Below, one piece after another: positions 35,896 to 45,208 of a stretch of 64,000 bases of DNA. This DNA comes from [Flexibacter] sp. ATCC 35208 (GTDB lineage: Bacteria; Bacteroidota; Bacteroidia; Chitinophagales; Chitinophagaceae): NCBI RefSeq assembly GCF_001975825.1, contig NZ_MTKN01000045.1, positions 1 to 64,000 on the forward strand. The letters are read 5' to 3'. The translations under genes and the position numbers were made by a program. Under the pieces are notes generated by a model. It ran no database searches. It saw only the letters and a program-made list of their open reading frames with translations, and was not told the DNA's origin. Position 1 is the stretch's first letter, and each line of letters begins with the position of its first letter.

Positions 35896-37104
35896 CTACT
35901 TATGTTTACCTGCATCAGCATATAAGCTATCGGTATTGGTCGGTAGTGGTTTGACAGCCATTCCCGGTTTTAAGTTACCTACACCTTCTACTATCAGCTT
36001 ATCACCTTTTTTCAAACCGCTTTCCACCACATATAGATTTCCAATAGGATTTTCGGATACACTTACACTGACATTTACAGTATTATCTTTATCGTTTACT
36101 GTGTAAACAAATTTTTGTCCCTGCATATCATATGTAGCATTTTGAGGAATCAACAAAGCGTTCTCCATTTTAACAGGTATTTTGATGGTCGCACTACTTC
36201 CGCTGCGTATCAGGCCAAGCTTGTTGGGGAAATTGGCCCTGAAACTTACTGATCCTGTTTCTGTACTGATTAGCCCACTGGCTGTAACGATTCTTCCTTT
36301 TTCCGGATACTCTGTGCCATCAGCAAGTATTAATGACACATCGTTCATGGTTGCCAGTTTTTCTTTAAGCGTTGCGCCTTTTACCGTTCTTGAAAATTCA
36401 AGTAGTTGTTTTTCATTTAAAGAAAAGTATACGTAAATGTTATTTGTGTTGTAAACCGTGGTAAGTGGACTTGCCGATGTGCTGCTTACCAAACTACCAA
36501 CCTTATAGGGTATTGTTCCTATAACGCCGTTAGAAGGACTGGTTAAATAGGTATAACCTACATTTACTTTAGCGTTAACCAGGTCGGCCTGGGCTGATGC
36601 CAGAGAGGCTTTTTTGGAATTTAAGGCATATTGTTTTGATTTTAACTCGTAATCGCTGATGATCTTTCTTTCCACCAGGGGCTTTACCTTTTCTACATCC
36701 ATTTCTGCAGTCTGAACGTCTGCCTCTGCTATCTTAACAGCAGCAATAGCGCTTCTTACAGCGGCTTCGTATTGTGGATTCCGTAATTCAAAGAGTGGCT
36801 CACCTTTATGTACGGTTGCACCTTCGTCTACAAATATGTTTTGAATAAAACCATCAACTTTAGGGCGTATTTCAACATTCTGTTCACCTTGTATAGTAGC
36901 AGGATAGCTGTAAAACATGGTAGCATCTCCTGAGTATACTGCTGCGGATTTATAAGGGGGAGGTCCTGCGGGGCCACCTGCTCCGGGTCCTGCTGCTCCA
37001 TGTCCTGCGGCTGCAGGTTTACTCCCGCATGAAGCTAATACTAACAAGGTTGCCGACAATTGAATGATTAGTAGTACCTGGTTTATTTTTATTGGCATTT
37101 TCAT
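35896..37104 (-). CDS. RND efflux periplasmic adaptor (AcrA-type lipoprotein)
   Basis: About 402 residues from ATG 37104, with alternatives at 37098 and 37116. The N-terminus is a lipoprotein signal ending in LVLASCGSKP. Biotinyl-lipoyl halves (VEIRPKVDGFIQNIFVDEGA, then TVHKGEPLFEL and GVIGTIPYKVGSLV) flank an alpha-hairpin (AADVQTAEMDVEKVKPL-type region). Beta-barrel and membrane-proximal domains follow. It links the permease to the outer-membrane factor. This is the first gene of the operon, divergent from the SDR gene at 37350. Confidence 0.94.
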   Translation of the reverse strand: MKMPIKINQVLLIIQLSATLLVLASCGSKPAAAGHGAAGPGAGGPAGPPPYKSAAVYSGDATMFYSYPATIQGEQNVEIRPKVDGFIQNIFVDEGATVHKGEPLFELRNPQYEAAVRSAIAAVKIAEADVQTAEMDVEKVKPLVERKIISDYELKSKQYALNSKKASLASAQADLVNAKVNVGYTYLTSPSNGVIGTIPYKVGSLVSSTSASPLTTVYNTNNIYVYFSLNEKQLLEFSRTVKGATLKEKLATMNDVSLILADGTEYPEKGRIVTASGLISTETGSVSFRANFPNKLGLIRSGSSATIKIPVKMENALLIPQNATYDMQGQKFVYTVNDKDNTVNVSVSVSENPIGNLYVVESGLKKGDKLIVEGVGNLKPGMAVKPLPTNTDSLYADAGKHK

Positions 37105-37349
37105 ACTTATATGCATTAATTGATGTGATTGTTTACAGCGTATTTTTTTATTGATGGCACAAAGTTGAGTGTTAGACCATCATTAAAAAATGTCTGTAAG
37201 GAGTGAAAGCATGTGTATATATCGCATTTAACTATTTGCCTGCATTTGAATGAGCCATTTAGACATATTGTTACCACATACAGACATGGATACATCCCTT
37301 TTTAATACCAATATTTGTATTGTTTTCACAAGCAGTTAATCTTTATAAG

Positions 37350-38042
37350 ATGTCATTGAAAAATAAAGTCGCGATTTTAGCGGGTAGTACTGGTGTAATA
37401 GCGATCAACATTGTAAAAATGTTATTGAAAGAAAATGCCATTATTATAGTACTCGCGCAAAGCGCCAAGGATCTGTTATGGATCAAACAAATGGAGACAA
37501 TTTCGAACGGGGGTTCAATCATCACTATGCTGGTTGATTATCCTGATTATTATAAGGCGGAACAATTGGCGGATGATATTATTGAACGTTTTGGTCAAAT
37601 AGATTTGAGTATTGCCTGTTTTGAAAGTGCTACACTCAATAAGCCTCTTAATGAGGTAGAAATTACGGAATGGGAGCGTACTATTGAACAAAACATAACA
37701 GCTTTTTTTGTTGCTGCAAGGCTATCCATCATGGGTATAAAAAAATCCCGGCAAGGTATGTTCATCAGTATCGATTTTACGGACCATACTTTAAAAAGGA
37801 AGCTGGCTAAACTTACCCGCTTATCACTATGCATGCAAAAAGAAATGGCAAAAATGTTCTTCGAAGAAATAAAGGACACAAATATGGAATATTATCATTT
37901 ATATGTAGATCCTAAGAAGAAGAACAAGGCTAAAAATAATTATATCCATCCGGATGAGTTGGGAGCATTAATACTGGATTTGTATGACGGCAATACAAAA
38001 GACAAAGGAACGCTGTTTCAATGGATGCAGAATAATCATTAA
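37350..38042 (+). CDS. Degenerate short-chain dehydrogenase (SDR)
   Basis: A 230-residue Rossmann protein, started at 37350 (MSLKNKVAILAGSTGVIAIN). The cofactor loop reads AGSTGVIA instead of the TGxxxGIG pattern. The region that should carry the catalytic YxxxK has IDFTDHTLKRKLAKLTRLSL with no Tyr in place. Fold features such as IDLSIACFES and the NITAFFVAARLSI helix are retained. It is therefore probably not an active oxidoreductase, or it uses other residues. It lies 13 bases before NDH-2, in one transcription unit divergent from the RND operon. Confidence 0.7.
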   Translation: MSLKNKVAILAGSTGVIAINIVKMLLKENAIIIVLAQSAKDLLWIKQMETISNGGSIITMLVDYPDYYKAEQLADDIIERFGQIDLSIACFESATLNKPLNEVEITEWERTIEQNITAFFVAARLSIMGIKKSRQGMFISIDFTDHTLKRKLAKLTRLSLCMQKEMAKMFFEEIKDTNMEYYHLYVDPKKKNKAKNNYIHPDELGALILDLYDGNTKDKGTLFQWMQNNH

Positions 38043-38055
38043 TCAATAGTTAAAT

Positions 38056-39330
38056 ATGGAACACACTCATAAGAAGGTGGTAATAATAGGCGGTGGTTTT
38101 GCAGGGTTAAACCTGGCTAAAAATCTGGTAAAAACCCCTGGTTATCATATTACATTGATTGACAGGAATAATTATAACTTTTTTCAACCGTTGTTATACC
38201 AGGTAGCTACGGGCTTTTTAGAGGTTTCCAGTATAAGCTATCCTTACCGGAAATTGTTGCAGGGTAAAAAGAACATTCACTTCTGTTTAGGCCGGCTGGT
38301 TGAAATTTTACCTGTAGAGAATAAGGTATTGCTGGATGTAGGGGAGATGGAATATGATTACCTGGTTTTGGCTACTGGTACTAAGAGCAATTATTTAAAT
38401 CTGAAAAACATTGAAGCAAATGCATTACCCATGAAGACATTAGATGACGCTATAAATATGCGTAATTATTTGCTTCAGCAAATTGAAACAGCTTCCAGGG
38501 TAACGGATATTGCTGCAAAGAAAAAGTTAACTACTATTGTTATTGTAGGGGGCGGTCCAACAGGAATAGAAATAGCTGGTATGCTTGCTGAAATGACAAA
38601 AAGTATTTTGCCTAAAGATTACCCTGAATTGAATGATCATGCAGGCGGTATCTATTTAGTAGATAGTCATCACTCCTTACTATCTTCAATGAGTGAGCGT
38701 TCACAAGCCTATACTTATAATAAATTACAGGATATGGGGGTGAGGATTATGCTAGGTGCACGCGTAATGGATTATGTAGATGATATGTTAATGTTATCTA
38801 CGGGTGAAATTATTCCAGCTAAAATTTTAATATGGGCAGCAGGTGTTACAGGCGAGGTATTTCCAGGTATTCCCCAAAGTTCCTATGGCAATGGAAACCG
38901 TTTAAGAGTGGATGCGCACAATACTGTAAATGCTTTTTCAAACATTTTTGCTATTGGTGATATCGCTTTGCAAACCAGTGATCCGAACTATAGCAATGGT
39001 CACCCCCAGGTAGCGCAGGTAGCAATACAACAAGGTAAAAGTCTCGCTTATAATTTAATGGCAATTAATAGTAATAAGCCCCTTAAACCATTTACCTATT
39101 TTGACAAGGGATCAATGGCTATTATTGGAAGTAAAAAAGCGGTGGCAGATATGCCAAAGCAGAGAATACATTTTAATGGATTTATAGCCTGGGTGATGTG
39201 GTTGTTTATACATTTAACCTATTTAACCAATCATCGTAACCGTGTTAAAACTTTTTATAACTGGATGCTGGCCTATTTTACAAAAGACCAGGTATTACGT
39301 ATGATCATCAGGCCATCTTCAAGAGCATAG
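38056..39330 (+). CDS. NAD(P)/FAD-dependent oxidoreductase, type II NADH dehydrogenase-like
   Basis: A 424-residue flavoprotein that transfers electrons from NAD(P)H to quinone without pumping protons. Two dinucleotide-binding loops are clear: KVVIIGGGFAGLNLAKNL (FAD) and TIVIVGGGPTGIEIAGMLAE (NADH). AIGDIALQT and the late HPQVAQVAIQQGK segment are family-specific. The C-terminal amphipathic region (WVMWLFIHLTYLTNHRNRVK) is the NDH-2 membrane anchor. It follows the SDR gene by 13 bases and precedes an AraC regulator. Confidence 0.92.
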   Translation: MEHTHKKVVIIGGGFAGLNLAKNLVKTPGYHITLIDRNNYNFFQPLLYQVATGFLEVSSISYPYRKLLQGKKNIHFCLGRLVEILPVENKVLLDVGEMEYDYLVLATGTKSNYLNLKNIEANALPMKTLDDAINMRNYLLQQIETASRVTDIAAKKKLTTIVIVGGGPTGIEIAGMLAEMTKSILPKDYPELNDHAGGIYLVDSHHSLLSSMSERSQAYTYNKLQDMGVRIMLGARVMDYVDDMLMLSTGEIIPAKILIWAAGVTGEVFPGIPQSSYGNGNRLRVDAHNTVNAFSNIFAIGDIALQTSDPNYSNGHPQVAQVAIQQGKSLAYNLMAINSNKPLKPFTYFDKGSMAIIGSKKAVADMPKQRIHFNGFIAWVMWLFIHLTYLTNHRNRVKTFYNWMLAYFTKDQVLRMIIRPSSRA

Positions 39331-39475
39331 GTTATTATTATCGCTTTAGTAGTAATTAATTTATTGAGATATACTTAATTTGTATCATGTTTCATAAACA
39401 GGGTTAAGGAATATAGAATCTGGTTTAATTTAATTAATTTGGTCTTTCACTCATGTCAATTGTCATGTTAAGTTT

Positions 39476-40384
39476 ATGAAAACCAATAATATTTCCTCCA
39501 TTCATAATTATACGATAAATGAAGTCAGTACTGACATTGGGCATAAGTGCCCGGCTAAAGATTTTCTCACTTTCAGGAGTGATGAAGTAAAACCTAAAGA
39601 GGAGATATTAGGGAACCCTATACGTTCAGATCATTTTTCAATTGCGTTGGTTATTGAGGGGGAAATAGATGTTCAAATCAACCTGGTTAATTACTGTGTA
39701 AAAAAGAACAGCCTTGTCGTCATTCCTTTTAATACTATACACCAGATTCAAAATCATGATGATAAATCCATAGTAATAGTTGTTTGCTTTTCACATGATT
39801 TTATTGGACAGTCCCGGGTTAGCGAAAAGCATCTATCATCCTATGGTTTCTTCTCTCCACAAAATAATCCTTATTTAATATTGGACGATGAGGATGCTGA
39901 CGCATTGCATGGAGTTATAAAAATGTTGCATAAAGCGAATGATCCGGCATATGAGCATCCGTTTAAGGCGGAGATAGTTCAACATGGGTTTAATATTTTT
40001 ATTTATGAAGTAGCTGCTTTATTTAAAAAGTACCGACCTAATGAAGAAGTGAAATTAACCAGGAAAGAAGAGATATTAACATCTTTTTTAAAGCTGCTTT
40101 TTCAACACTTCAGGGAAGAGCGCGGGGTTCAATTCTACGCAGATGCGCTCTATATAACACCTAAGCACCTCACTAAAATGGTAAAAGAAGTTACTAATAA
40201 GACTTGTGGTGAAATGATTGATGAAATTGTGATTTTAGAAGCAAAAATAATGCTGAATGATCTTGGTCTCTCAGTGGCCACGGTGGCGGCGCAGCTGCAG
40301 TTTAGTGATCAGTTTTTCTTTAGTAAATTTTTTAAAAAGCATACAGGTATTGCTCCTAGTAAGTATAAAGGAGCGGTTAAATAG
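39476..40384 (+). CDS. AraC-family transcriptional regulator
   Basis: A 302-residue regulator with an N-terminal cupin-like sensor (FSIALVIEGEIDVQINLVNY, then LVVIPFNTIHQIQNHDD) and a C-terminal double helix-turn-helix. The latter is seen in FYADALYITPKHLTKMVKEV, then LGLSVATVAAQLQFSDQFFF and SKFFKKHTGIAPSKYK. It lies downstream of the SDR/NDH-2 pair on the same strand and may control them and the divergent efflux operon; the ligand is unknown. Confidence 0.93.
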   Translation: MKTNNISSIHNYTINEVSTDIGHKCPAKDFLTFRSDEVKPKEEILGNPIRSDHFSIALVIEGEIDVQINLVNYCVKKNSLVVIPFNTIHQIQNHDDKSIVIVVCFSHDFIGQSRVSEKHLSSYGFFSPQNNPYLILDDEDADALHGVIKMLHKANDPAYEHPFKAEIVQHGFNIFIYEVAALFKKYRPNEEVKLTRKEEILTSFLKLLFQHFREERGVQFYADALYITPKHLTKMVKEVTNKTCGEMIDEIVILEAKIMLNDLGLSVATVAAQLQFSDQFFFSKFFKKHTGIAPSKYKGAVK

Positions 40385-40930
40385 GGTTTATAGAGATGTG
40401 CAGCGGTATAGGCTAAAAGGGGAATTTGTTAAAAGATATCATCATTCGGGCCAGGAGGTTCGCACCTCGCACCAATTTATGGCGGATTTATATAACATTA
40501 ATATTCTCAGTGGTAAAATTTACTGTTAAGCATATTATTAACAGTATAATATCTAAAAGTAATATTTTCAAAGAGTTAAAGCAATTACTGCCTAAAGATT
40601 AATTTTCCATATTTGATTTTAATTATATCGGGCCATAAGTGCCATCATTTGATAATGATGGCCCGTATTGTTTTTATATCCGGCCATAACTGTGTAACTT
40701 TATATAGTTATGGCCCGATATAAAATATTCGCTGGTTAGGACAAGTAATCTATCAATTTGATACTAAATTTTATTTTCAATCGACTTTTACTAATCTTAT
40801 TAAAAATCTTAACCACAAGATCAAAAAAAATATACCCCAAACCCCGACATTATTATTTGCACACTTAATCCCTGAAAAACACAAAACTTATAATAATACT
40901 TAAAAGAGACACTTAGGATAAATTCAGCTT
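40385..40930. other. Intergenic region with double hairpin
   Basis: This 546-base AT-rich gap lies between convergent genes. It contains the paired hairpins at 40624-40722. An open frame at 40257-40529 is a shadow of the AraC gene and has no protein character. No gene was seen. Confidence 0.5.
40624..40722. repeat. Nested inverted repeat with two tandem hairpins
   Basis: Outer arms TATATCGGGCCATAA (40624-40638) and TTATGGCCCGATATA (40708-40722) are exact reverse complements. Inside, CGGGCCAT pairs with ATGGCCCG (first hairpin) and CCGGCCATAACT pairs with AGTTATGGCCCG (second). The element could act as a terminator for both sides or be a small mobile palindromic element. Confidence 0.65.
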
Positions 40931-41560
40931 CTATTTTACAAATATTGTAAAATCTTCGACATCCAATCTTACCTTCGCGGCATTTACATAGGGATCTTTT
41001 TCAGTATCTCTGTACCCCACAGCTAATAATACAACGCTTTTTAATCCCTTTTTCTTTAGTTCAAGGATTTCATCAAATTTTGCTGGATTAAACCCTTCCA
41101 TTGGCGTAGTATCTATGCGCAATTCCGCTGCTACAGCCAAACCAGTACCCAAACCAATATATGCCTGTTTGGTAGCCCATACAAAATTCTCTTCTTTAGA
41201 TCTCCCGGTAATGTGCGCCGTCAAAATTTCCCTGAAACCTGATAAAGATTCAATCGGAAGTCCTCTGGTATCAGCCATGCGTTGCATGTATTCGTCAATG
41301 TCAGATGTAGAAAGCTCTTCCTTTGCCGCAAATACAAGTAAATGTGAAGCTTCCGTTATTTGAGGATTAAATTCGCCCTTACCTAGTTGCGCACGTATTT
41401 CCTCATTTTCAACTACAATGACACGATACGGTTGCAAGCCAGCTGAAGATGCTGAAAGGTTAATAGCATCTAAAATTGTTTGCAGATCAACATTGTTAAC
41501 TTTTTTATTGCTAAATTTCTTAACAGCATAACGCCATTTTAAAGATGTAATTAAACTCAT
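40931..41560 (-). CDS. Nitroreductase-family NAD(P)H-dependent oxidoreductase
   Basis: A 209-residue FMN flavoprotein with the nitroreductase fold. LKWRYAVKKFSNKKVN carries the R..KKF FMN-phosphate motif. LSASSAGLQPYRVIVVENEE is the SxxNxQP-type loop, with Ala/Gly variants. AYIGLGTGLAVAAELRIDTTPMEGF and KGLKSVVLLAVGYRD complete the pattern. It would reduce quinones or nitro compounds. It is the last gene of a five-gene redox cluster divergent from an HxlR regulator. Confidence 0.92.
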   Translation of the reverse strand: MSLITSLKWRYAVKKFSNKKVNNVDLQTILDAINLSASSAGLQPYRVIVVENEEIRAQLGKGEFNPQITEASHLLVFAAKEELSTSDIDEYMQRMADTRGLPIESLSGFREILTAHITGRSKEENFVWATKQAYIGLGTGLAVAAELRIDTTPMEGFNPAKFDEILELKKKGLKSVVLLAVGYRDTEKDPYVNAAKVRLDVEDFTIFVK

Positions 41561-41630
41561 CTTTTTATTTTGAATGTTTTAAAAACAGGTATTATTTAAT
41601 AAAAAATTTATCTGCAACCAGGAACTAATC

Positions 41631-42488
41631 TTAAAGACCAAATACTTCGATAAGGCCATCCTTCAGTCCAACAGGTTTCCTGCCCAGCAAGTTTTCCAGA
41701 TCATTAGTTACAATTTCAAACTGCCTGTTCTTTATATCAAGATTAAAACCGGTTACTACAAAGACGAAAAACTCATCCACTCCGGCACTTTTCAATTGTT
41801 CTGCAAATAGAGCAGGATCTGCTGATGTATAGCTAATAGATTTCCCGGTAAGCTTTGCTAACTCATCTGCAACTTCCGCATATCCATACAATTCACTGCC
41901 TGTTATATCATATATTTTATTCTCATGACCCTCCTGCAATAACACATTTGCAGCTGCTTCACCCATTTCCCGTCTTAACGCAAAAGGCACCTTACCATTT
42001 CCTGCCGGAAGGAAAAAGCCACTCTCAGACAATTTTTCACCACCAAAAAGAGGAATGGCCTCCATATAAAGTGTGTTTCTAAGGAAAGTGTATGTTAATC
42101 CGGTATCACGGATATAATCCTCTGTTTTAAAATGCGCATCCAGTCCTGCTGTAGCTGATGTCTCTATATTTTTGCACGATACGCCAGGATAAACAATGTG
42201 CTTTACACCATTTTTTACAGCAGCATCAATCACTTTTTTGTGTTGCTCCAGGCGATGAGGTGCGATAGTAGGAATTAATAAAACTTTGCTGATACCTTTC
42301 ATCGCCTGTTCCAATGATTCCTCATCATCGAAGTCCCCTATGCGAACATTCACACCTTTATCAATATAACGTTGTGCTTTATTTCCATCTCTTGCCAAAA
42401 CTGCCAATTCATCAGGTGCGATTGTTTTCAATAGCTGTGCTACTGCAGCTCCACCTAACTGGCCAGTTGCTCCTGTAACTAATATCAT
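41631..42488 (-). CDS. NmrA/QorB-like NAD(P)-binding reductase
   Basis: A 285-residue atypical SDR with MILVTGATGQLGGAAVAQLL (NADPH loop) and NVRIGDFDDEESLEQAMKGI. It ends in the QorB-type LVTGFNLDIKNRQFEIVTND-like region. Relatives reduce quinones or sense NADP(H). Gene neighbours with similar redox roles and the HxlR regulator suggest a quinone or electrophile response. Confidence 0.88.
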   Translation of the reverse strand: MILVTGATGQLGGAAVAQLLKTIAPDELAVLARDGNKAQRYIDKGVNVRIGDFDDEESLEQAMKGISKVLLIPTIAPHRLEQHKKVIDAAVKNGVKHIVYPGVSCKNIETSATAGLDAHFKTEDYIRDTGLTYTFLRNTLYMEAIPLFGGEKLSESGFFLPAGNGKVPFALRREMGEAAANVLLQEGHENKIYDITGSELYGYAEVADELAKLTGKSISYTSADPALFAEQLKSAGVDEFFVFVVTGFNLDIKNRQFEIVTNDLENLLGRKPVGLKDGLIEVFGL

Positions 42489-42531
42489 TTTCTGTTGTTT
42501 TAAAGTATTAAAATATGATGCATATATTCTT

Positions 42532-43182
42532 CTAGTAGGCCGCCGTAAATCTTACCTGGTGATGTTTCGGATGTTCAATCTCATCAGCTATCACCACTGC
42601 AAGATCTTCGCCTGACAGGACATTTTTACCATTTTCATCTGTTACAGGATAGTCTGTACCCAGCCTGTATCGACCTGTTCTGCCAGTAGTAATACCCTGG
42701 TGCATTTCCAATGCCGGACTGAAAAACGCCCAATCAAGATCAGTTTCCTGTTTAATAATTTCCAGATAATCTTTAGCAGCTTTTGCGCCGGCATAAAATG
42801 GATGATCATTCGAAACAGTATCTATGACCTGAGGACCACCTGGTGAAACATACAAGCTTCCTGCGCCTCCAATGGCAATCAAACGTTTTACGCCTGAAAG
42901 TTTTACGGCCGCCTGAATAGCCTGAGCACCTTTTAGAAATTGATCATAGATCTCCGGGTTATTCCATCCCGGGTTAAATGCATTGACGACAACATCACAA
43001 CCCTTTATTGTTTCAGCAAGTCCGGCAACATTCATCACGTCCATACTGATATAATTAATAAGAGGAGTGTCTGTTATTGAGCCCTTTCTTGATATACCTA
43101 ATACTTTGATATTCCTATTTGCTAATTCTTTGGAGATATGGTGACCAGTAAAGCCGGTAGCACCAATTACAGCAACTTTCAT
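42532..43182 (-). CDS. NAD(P)H-binding SDR-like protein (YwnB-like)
   Basis: A 216-residue protein with MKVAVIGATGFTGHHISKEL as the nucleotide loop. VVVNAFNPGWNNPEIYDQFL and VKRLIAIGGAGSLYVSPGG are typical of the NAD(P)-binding domain 10 family. No full SDR catalytic triad is apparent. It sits between the NmrA-like gene and pirin in the same direction, with gaps of 43 and 22 bases. Confidence 0.88.
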   Translation of the reverse strand: MKVAVIGATGFTGHHISKELANRNIKVLGISRKGSITDTPLINYISMDVMNVAGLAETIKGCDVVVNAFNPGWNNPEIYDQFLKGAQAIQAAVKLSGVKRLIAIGGAGSLYVSPGGPQVIDTVSNDHPFYAGAKAAKDYLEIIKQETDLDWAFFSPALEMHQGITTGRTGRYRLGTDYPVTDENGKNVLSGEDLAVVIADEIEHPKHHQVRFTAAY

Positions 43183-43204
43183 TGTAAATAGATCAGTTTA
43201 ATTA

Positions 43205-44173
43205 TTATGGTCTTCTAATACCATTTGTTTCGGCGATATTGCCAAATTTTCCATTCTTAAAATCTTCGTATGCTTGTCTTAGTTCCTGCTCGTTGTTCAA
43301 TACAAAAGGGCCATTCGCAACAAAAGGTTCATTATTGACTTCTCCGCCCAGCACTAGAAAGTTTGCATCCTTCTTCGCCCTGATCTTAATAAAATCGCCA
43401 TCCCGCTCAAAAAGCGCTGCGTCGCCGGCATTTACCTCCTGATGATCGTTTACTTTCAACTTCCCGGTCAACAGGTATATAAATACATTTTGGGTCGGAT
43501 CAACAGGGAGATCCAGGTAAGTATTTTCTTTTAAAGAAATATGCCAGTAAATGACCGGCATTAAAAGTTTGATAGGGGATTTAACCCCGTATACTTCCCC
43601 CAGTATGACTCTAATGGTGACATTTTCTGAAATAACCAGTTCGATATCATCTTTCTTCAGGTAACTGGCGGAAGGATTCGATTTTTTCAAGTGGGATGGT
43701 ATGTTCAACCAGCACTGTATACCTTGAAAAACACCGCCATTTTTATATAAATCATCCCCGGTCTCCTCCATATGCAAAGCACCCCTGCCAGAAGTAAACT
43801 GAATAAAATCACCCTCATAATATTGGAAATCATTGCCCATACTATCACGATGATGAGCGTTACCTTTCAAAAGGTAAGTTGTGGGAATGATACCCGCATG
43901 TGGATGCGCATCTACCCGGAATTGAGCTCCTTTGGGCAGTTGCATAGGGCCAAATTCATCGATCAGGAAAAATGGGGAAACATGGTTTTGATCATTCCCT
44001 TGAATAACATTTTTCAATGTCATCTTACCCATATTTGAACCGGATGATTTGATGACTTTATACAAGCTGCGTGGTACCTTCTTTTGTGTGGACATTGCTA
44101 CCGACATTAAATCTGTTGCTAATATGCCTGTTGCCATAGTAAATGATTTTTTAAGGTATTGTCTCCTGTTCAT
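43205..44173 (-). CDS. Pirin family protein with Tat-like signal
   Basis: A 322-residue bicupin. The start at 44173 (MNRRQYLKKSFTMATGILAT) gives a twin-arginine-like N-terminus, unusual for pirins, which are usually cytoplasmic. The metal-site motif HPHAGIIPTTYLLKG and the FTSGRGALHMEE stretch identify the pirin N-terminal cupin. The C-terminal cupin contains NVFIYLLTGKLKVN and DAALFERDGD. Pirins act as quercetin dioxygenases or redox sensors. It belongs to the HxlR-linked redox cluster. Confidence 0.88.
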   Translation of the reverse strand: MNRRQYLKKSFTMATGILATDLMSVAMSTQKKVPRSLYKVIKSSGSNMGKMTLKNVIQGNDQNHVSPFFLIDEFGPMQLPKGAQFRVDAHPHAGIIPTTYLLKGNAHHRDSMGNDFQYYEGDFIQFTSGRGALHMEETGDDLYKNGGVFQGIQCWLNIPSHLKKSNPSASYLKKDDIELVISENVTIRVILGEVYGVKSPIKLLMPVIYWHISLKENTYLDLPVDPTQNVFIYLLTGKLKVNDHQEVNAGDAALFERDGDFIKIRAKKDANFLVLGGEVNNEPFVANGPFVLNNEQELRQAYEDFKNGKFGNIAETNGIRRP

Positions 44174-44244
44174 ATGTGGCGATAGTTTTATAATCCGTAG
44201 AAACGGCACAAGACATGCTGGTGAATAAGGGCTGAAATTATTAA

Positions 44245-44631
44245 TCAGGCATTTCTCAGTTTATGAAAATAAATGTTGGATATCACCAAAAATACCAGTG
44301 GGACCATGGGGACAAAGCCTAATCCGGGTCCGTCTACTATGCTGTGCGCAATGATGCCGGAAATAAAGGTGATACCAAACCCTACATATGCCCATTCTTT
44401 AATGCGGGAAGGGATAAATGGAAGCAGTAGTATAAGCATACCGATAATCTTCGCAATACCCAGTTCTATCCTGAAGTAATCGGGAAAGCCCAGATGCCTG
44501 TATCCTTCAATAAATTTGGGACTTGTGAAGTACATAAATGCTGATGAAGCGCCTGTTAACATGGCAAGTAAGGTGGTGATCCAGTAGATAACTTTTGTTT
44601 TTTTCACATTGACTGATTTAATTAGGATCAA
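44245..44631 (-). CDS. DoxX-like membrane protein
   Basis: A 128-residue protein with four transmembrane helices, matching the DoxX/DUF417-like family: VIYWITTLLAMLTGASSAFM, then LGFPDYFRIELGIAKIIGML and AYVGFGITFISGIIAHSIVD. In Bacteroidota DoxX genes often accompany quinone- or thiol-redox genes. It is the first gene of the minus-strand cluster, 64 bases from the divergent HxlR start. Confidence 0.87.
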   Translation of the reverse strand: MILIKSVNVKKTKVIYWITTLLAMLTGASSAFMYFTSPKFIEGYRHLGFPDYFRIELGIAKIIGMLILLLPFIPSRIKEWAYVGFGITFISGIIAHSIVDGPGLGFVPMVPLVFLVISNIYFHKLRNA

Positions 44632-44665
44632 AATTATTTTATATTTGCTATACTTTTTATACCGA

Positions 44666-44679
44666 TATACTTTAGTATA
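44666..44679. promoter_or_regulatory. Candidate HxlR operator
   Basis: The palindrome TATACT-TT-AGTATA lies in the 64-base gap between doxX and hxlR, with another TATACT half-site at 44649-44654. Position and symmetry fit a dimeric HxlR site that controls both genes. Confidence 0.55.
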
Positions 44680-44695
44680 GTGAGATTTTTATTAT

Positions 44696-45070
44696 ATGGA
44701 AATGGAAATAGATATTGACCTGAATGTCATTAAAGAATGTCCGCATTCATTTGTGGTAGCAGTGAATGATGCCATGAACGTGTTGACGGGTAAGTGGAAA
44801 TTGCCTATCATGGCTACGTTGGTTTTTGGTAAGAAGAGATTCAAGGAGATTGAACGTGAAATTCCAAAAATCACTCCCAGGATGTTATCTAAAGAACTCC
44901 GGGATCTTGAATTGAATGGAATTGTACAAAGGATGGTTCATGATTCGATTCCGGTTGTAATTGAATATGAGTTCACTTCATCGGGGAGATCCATTAAATA
45001 TGTGCTGGACGCAATGGTTGAATGGGGGATGCAACATAGAAAAGAGGTAATGAAGCGGAAAATAGACTAA
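44696..45070 (+). CDS. HxlR-family transcriptional regulator
   Basis: A 124-residue winged-helix regulator. KECPHSFVVAVNDAMNVLTG carries the N-terminal Cys seen in redox- or aldehyde-sensing HxlR members. It is followed by KWKLPIMATLVFGKKRFKEI, PKITPRMLSKELRDLELNGI and VIEYEFTSSGRS. It is divergent from doxX and the redox cluster, which it probably controls through the palindrome between them. Confidence 0.93.
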   Translation: MEMEIDIDLNVIKECPHSFVVAVNDAMNVLTGKWKLPIMATLVFGKKRFKEIEREIPKITPRMLSKELRDLELNGIVQRMVHDSIPVVIEYEFTSSGRSIKYVLDAMVEWGMQHRKEVMKRKID

Positions 45071-45208
45071 TTATTCTCATCCTGGTAAATATTAAATAAA
45101 TTTCAGGAGGGGCGAGCTTTAATCATTTGAAACCAGCAATGTAAACATGCTCACCAATGTTGGTTTATAAATAAACACCTGCGCATTTTCCTGCCAAAGC
45201 AGTTGGCG
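45071..45208. other. Short intergenic region, boundary to AT-rich accessory DNA
   Basis: No gene or signal is recognised here. The frame of the next small gene is open back to about 45131 but has no ATG, which suggests that the 5' part of a larger gene has been lost. Confidence 0.4.

Noticed and set aside
40257..40529. Frame overlapping the 3' end of the AraC gene
   Set aside because: It is an alternative frame of the helix-turn-helix coding sequence and shows no domain.
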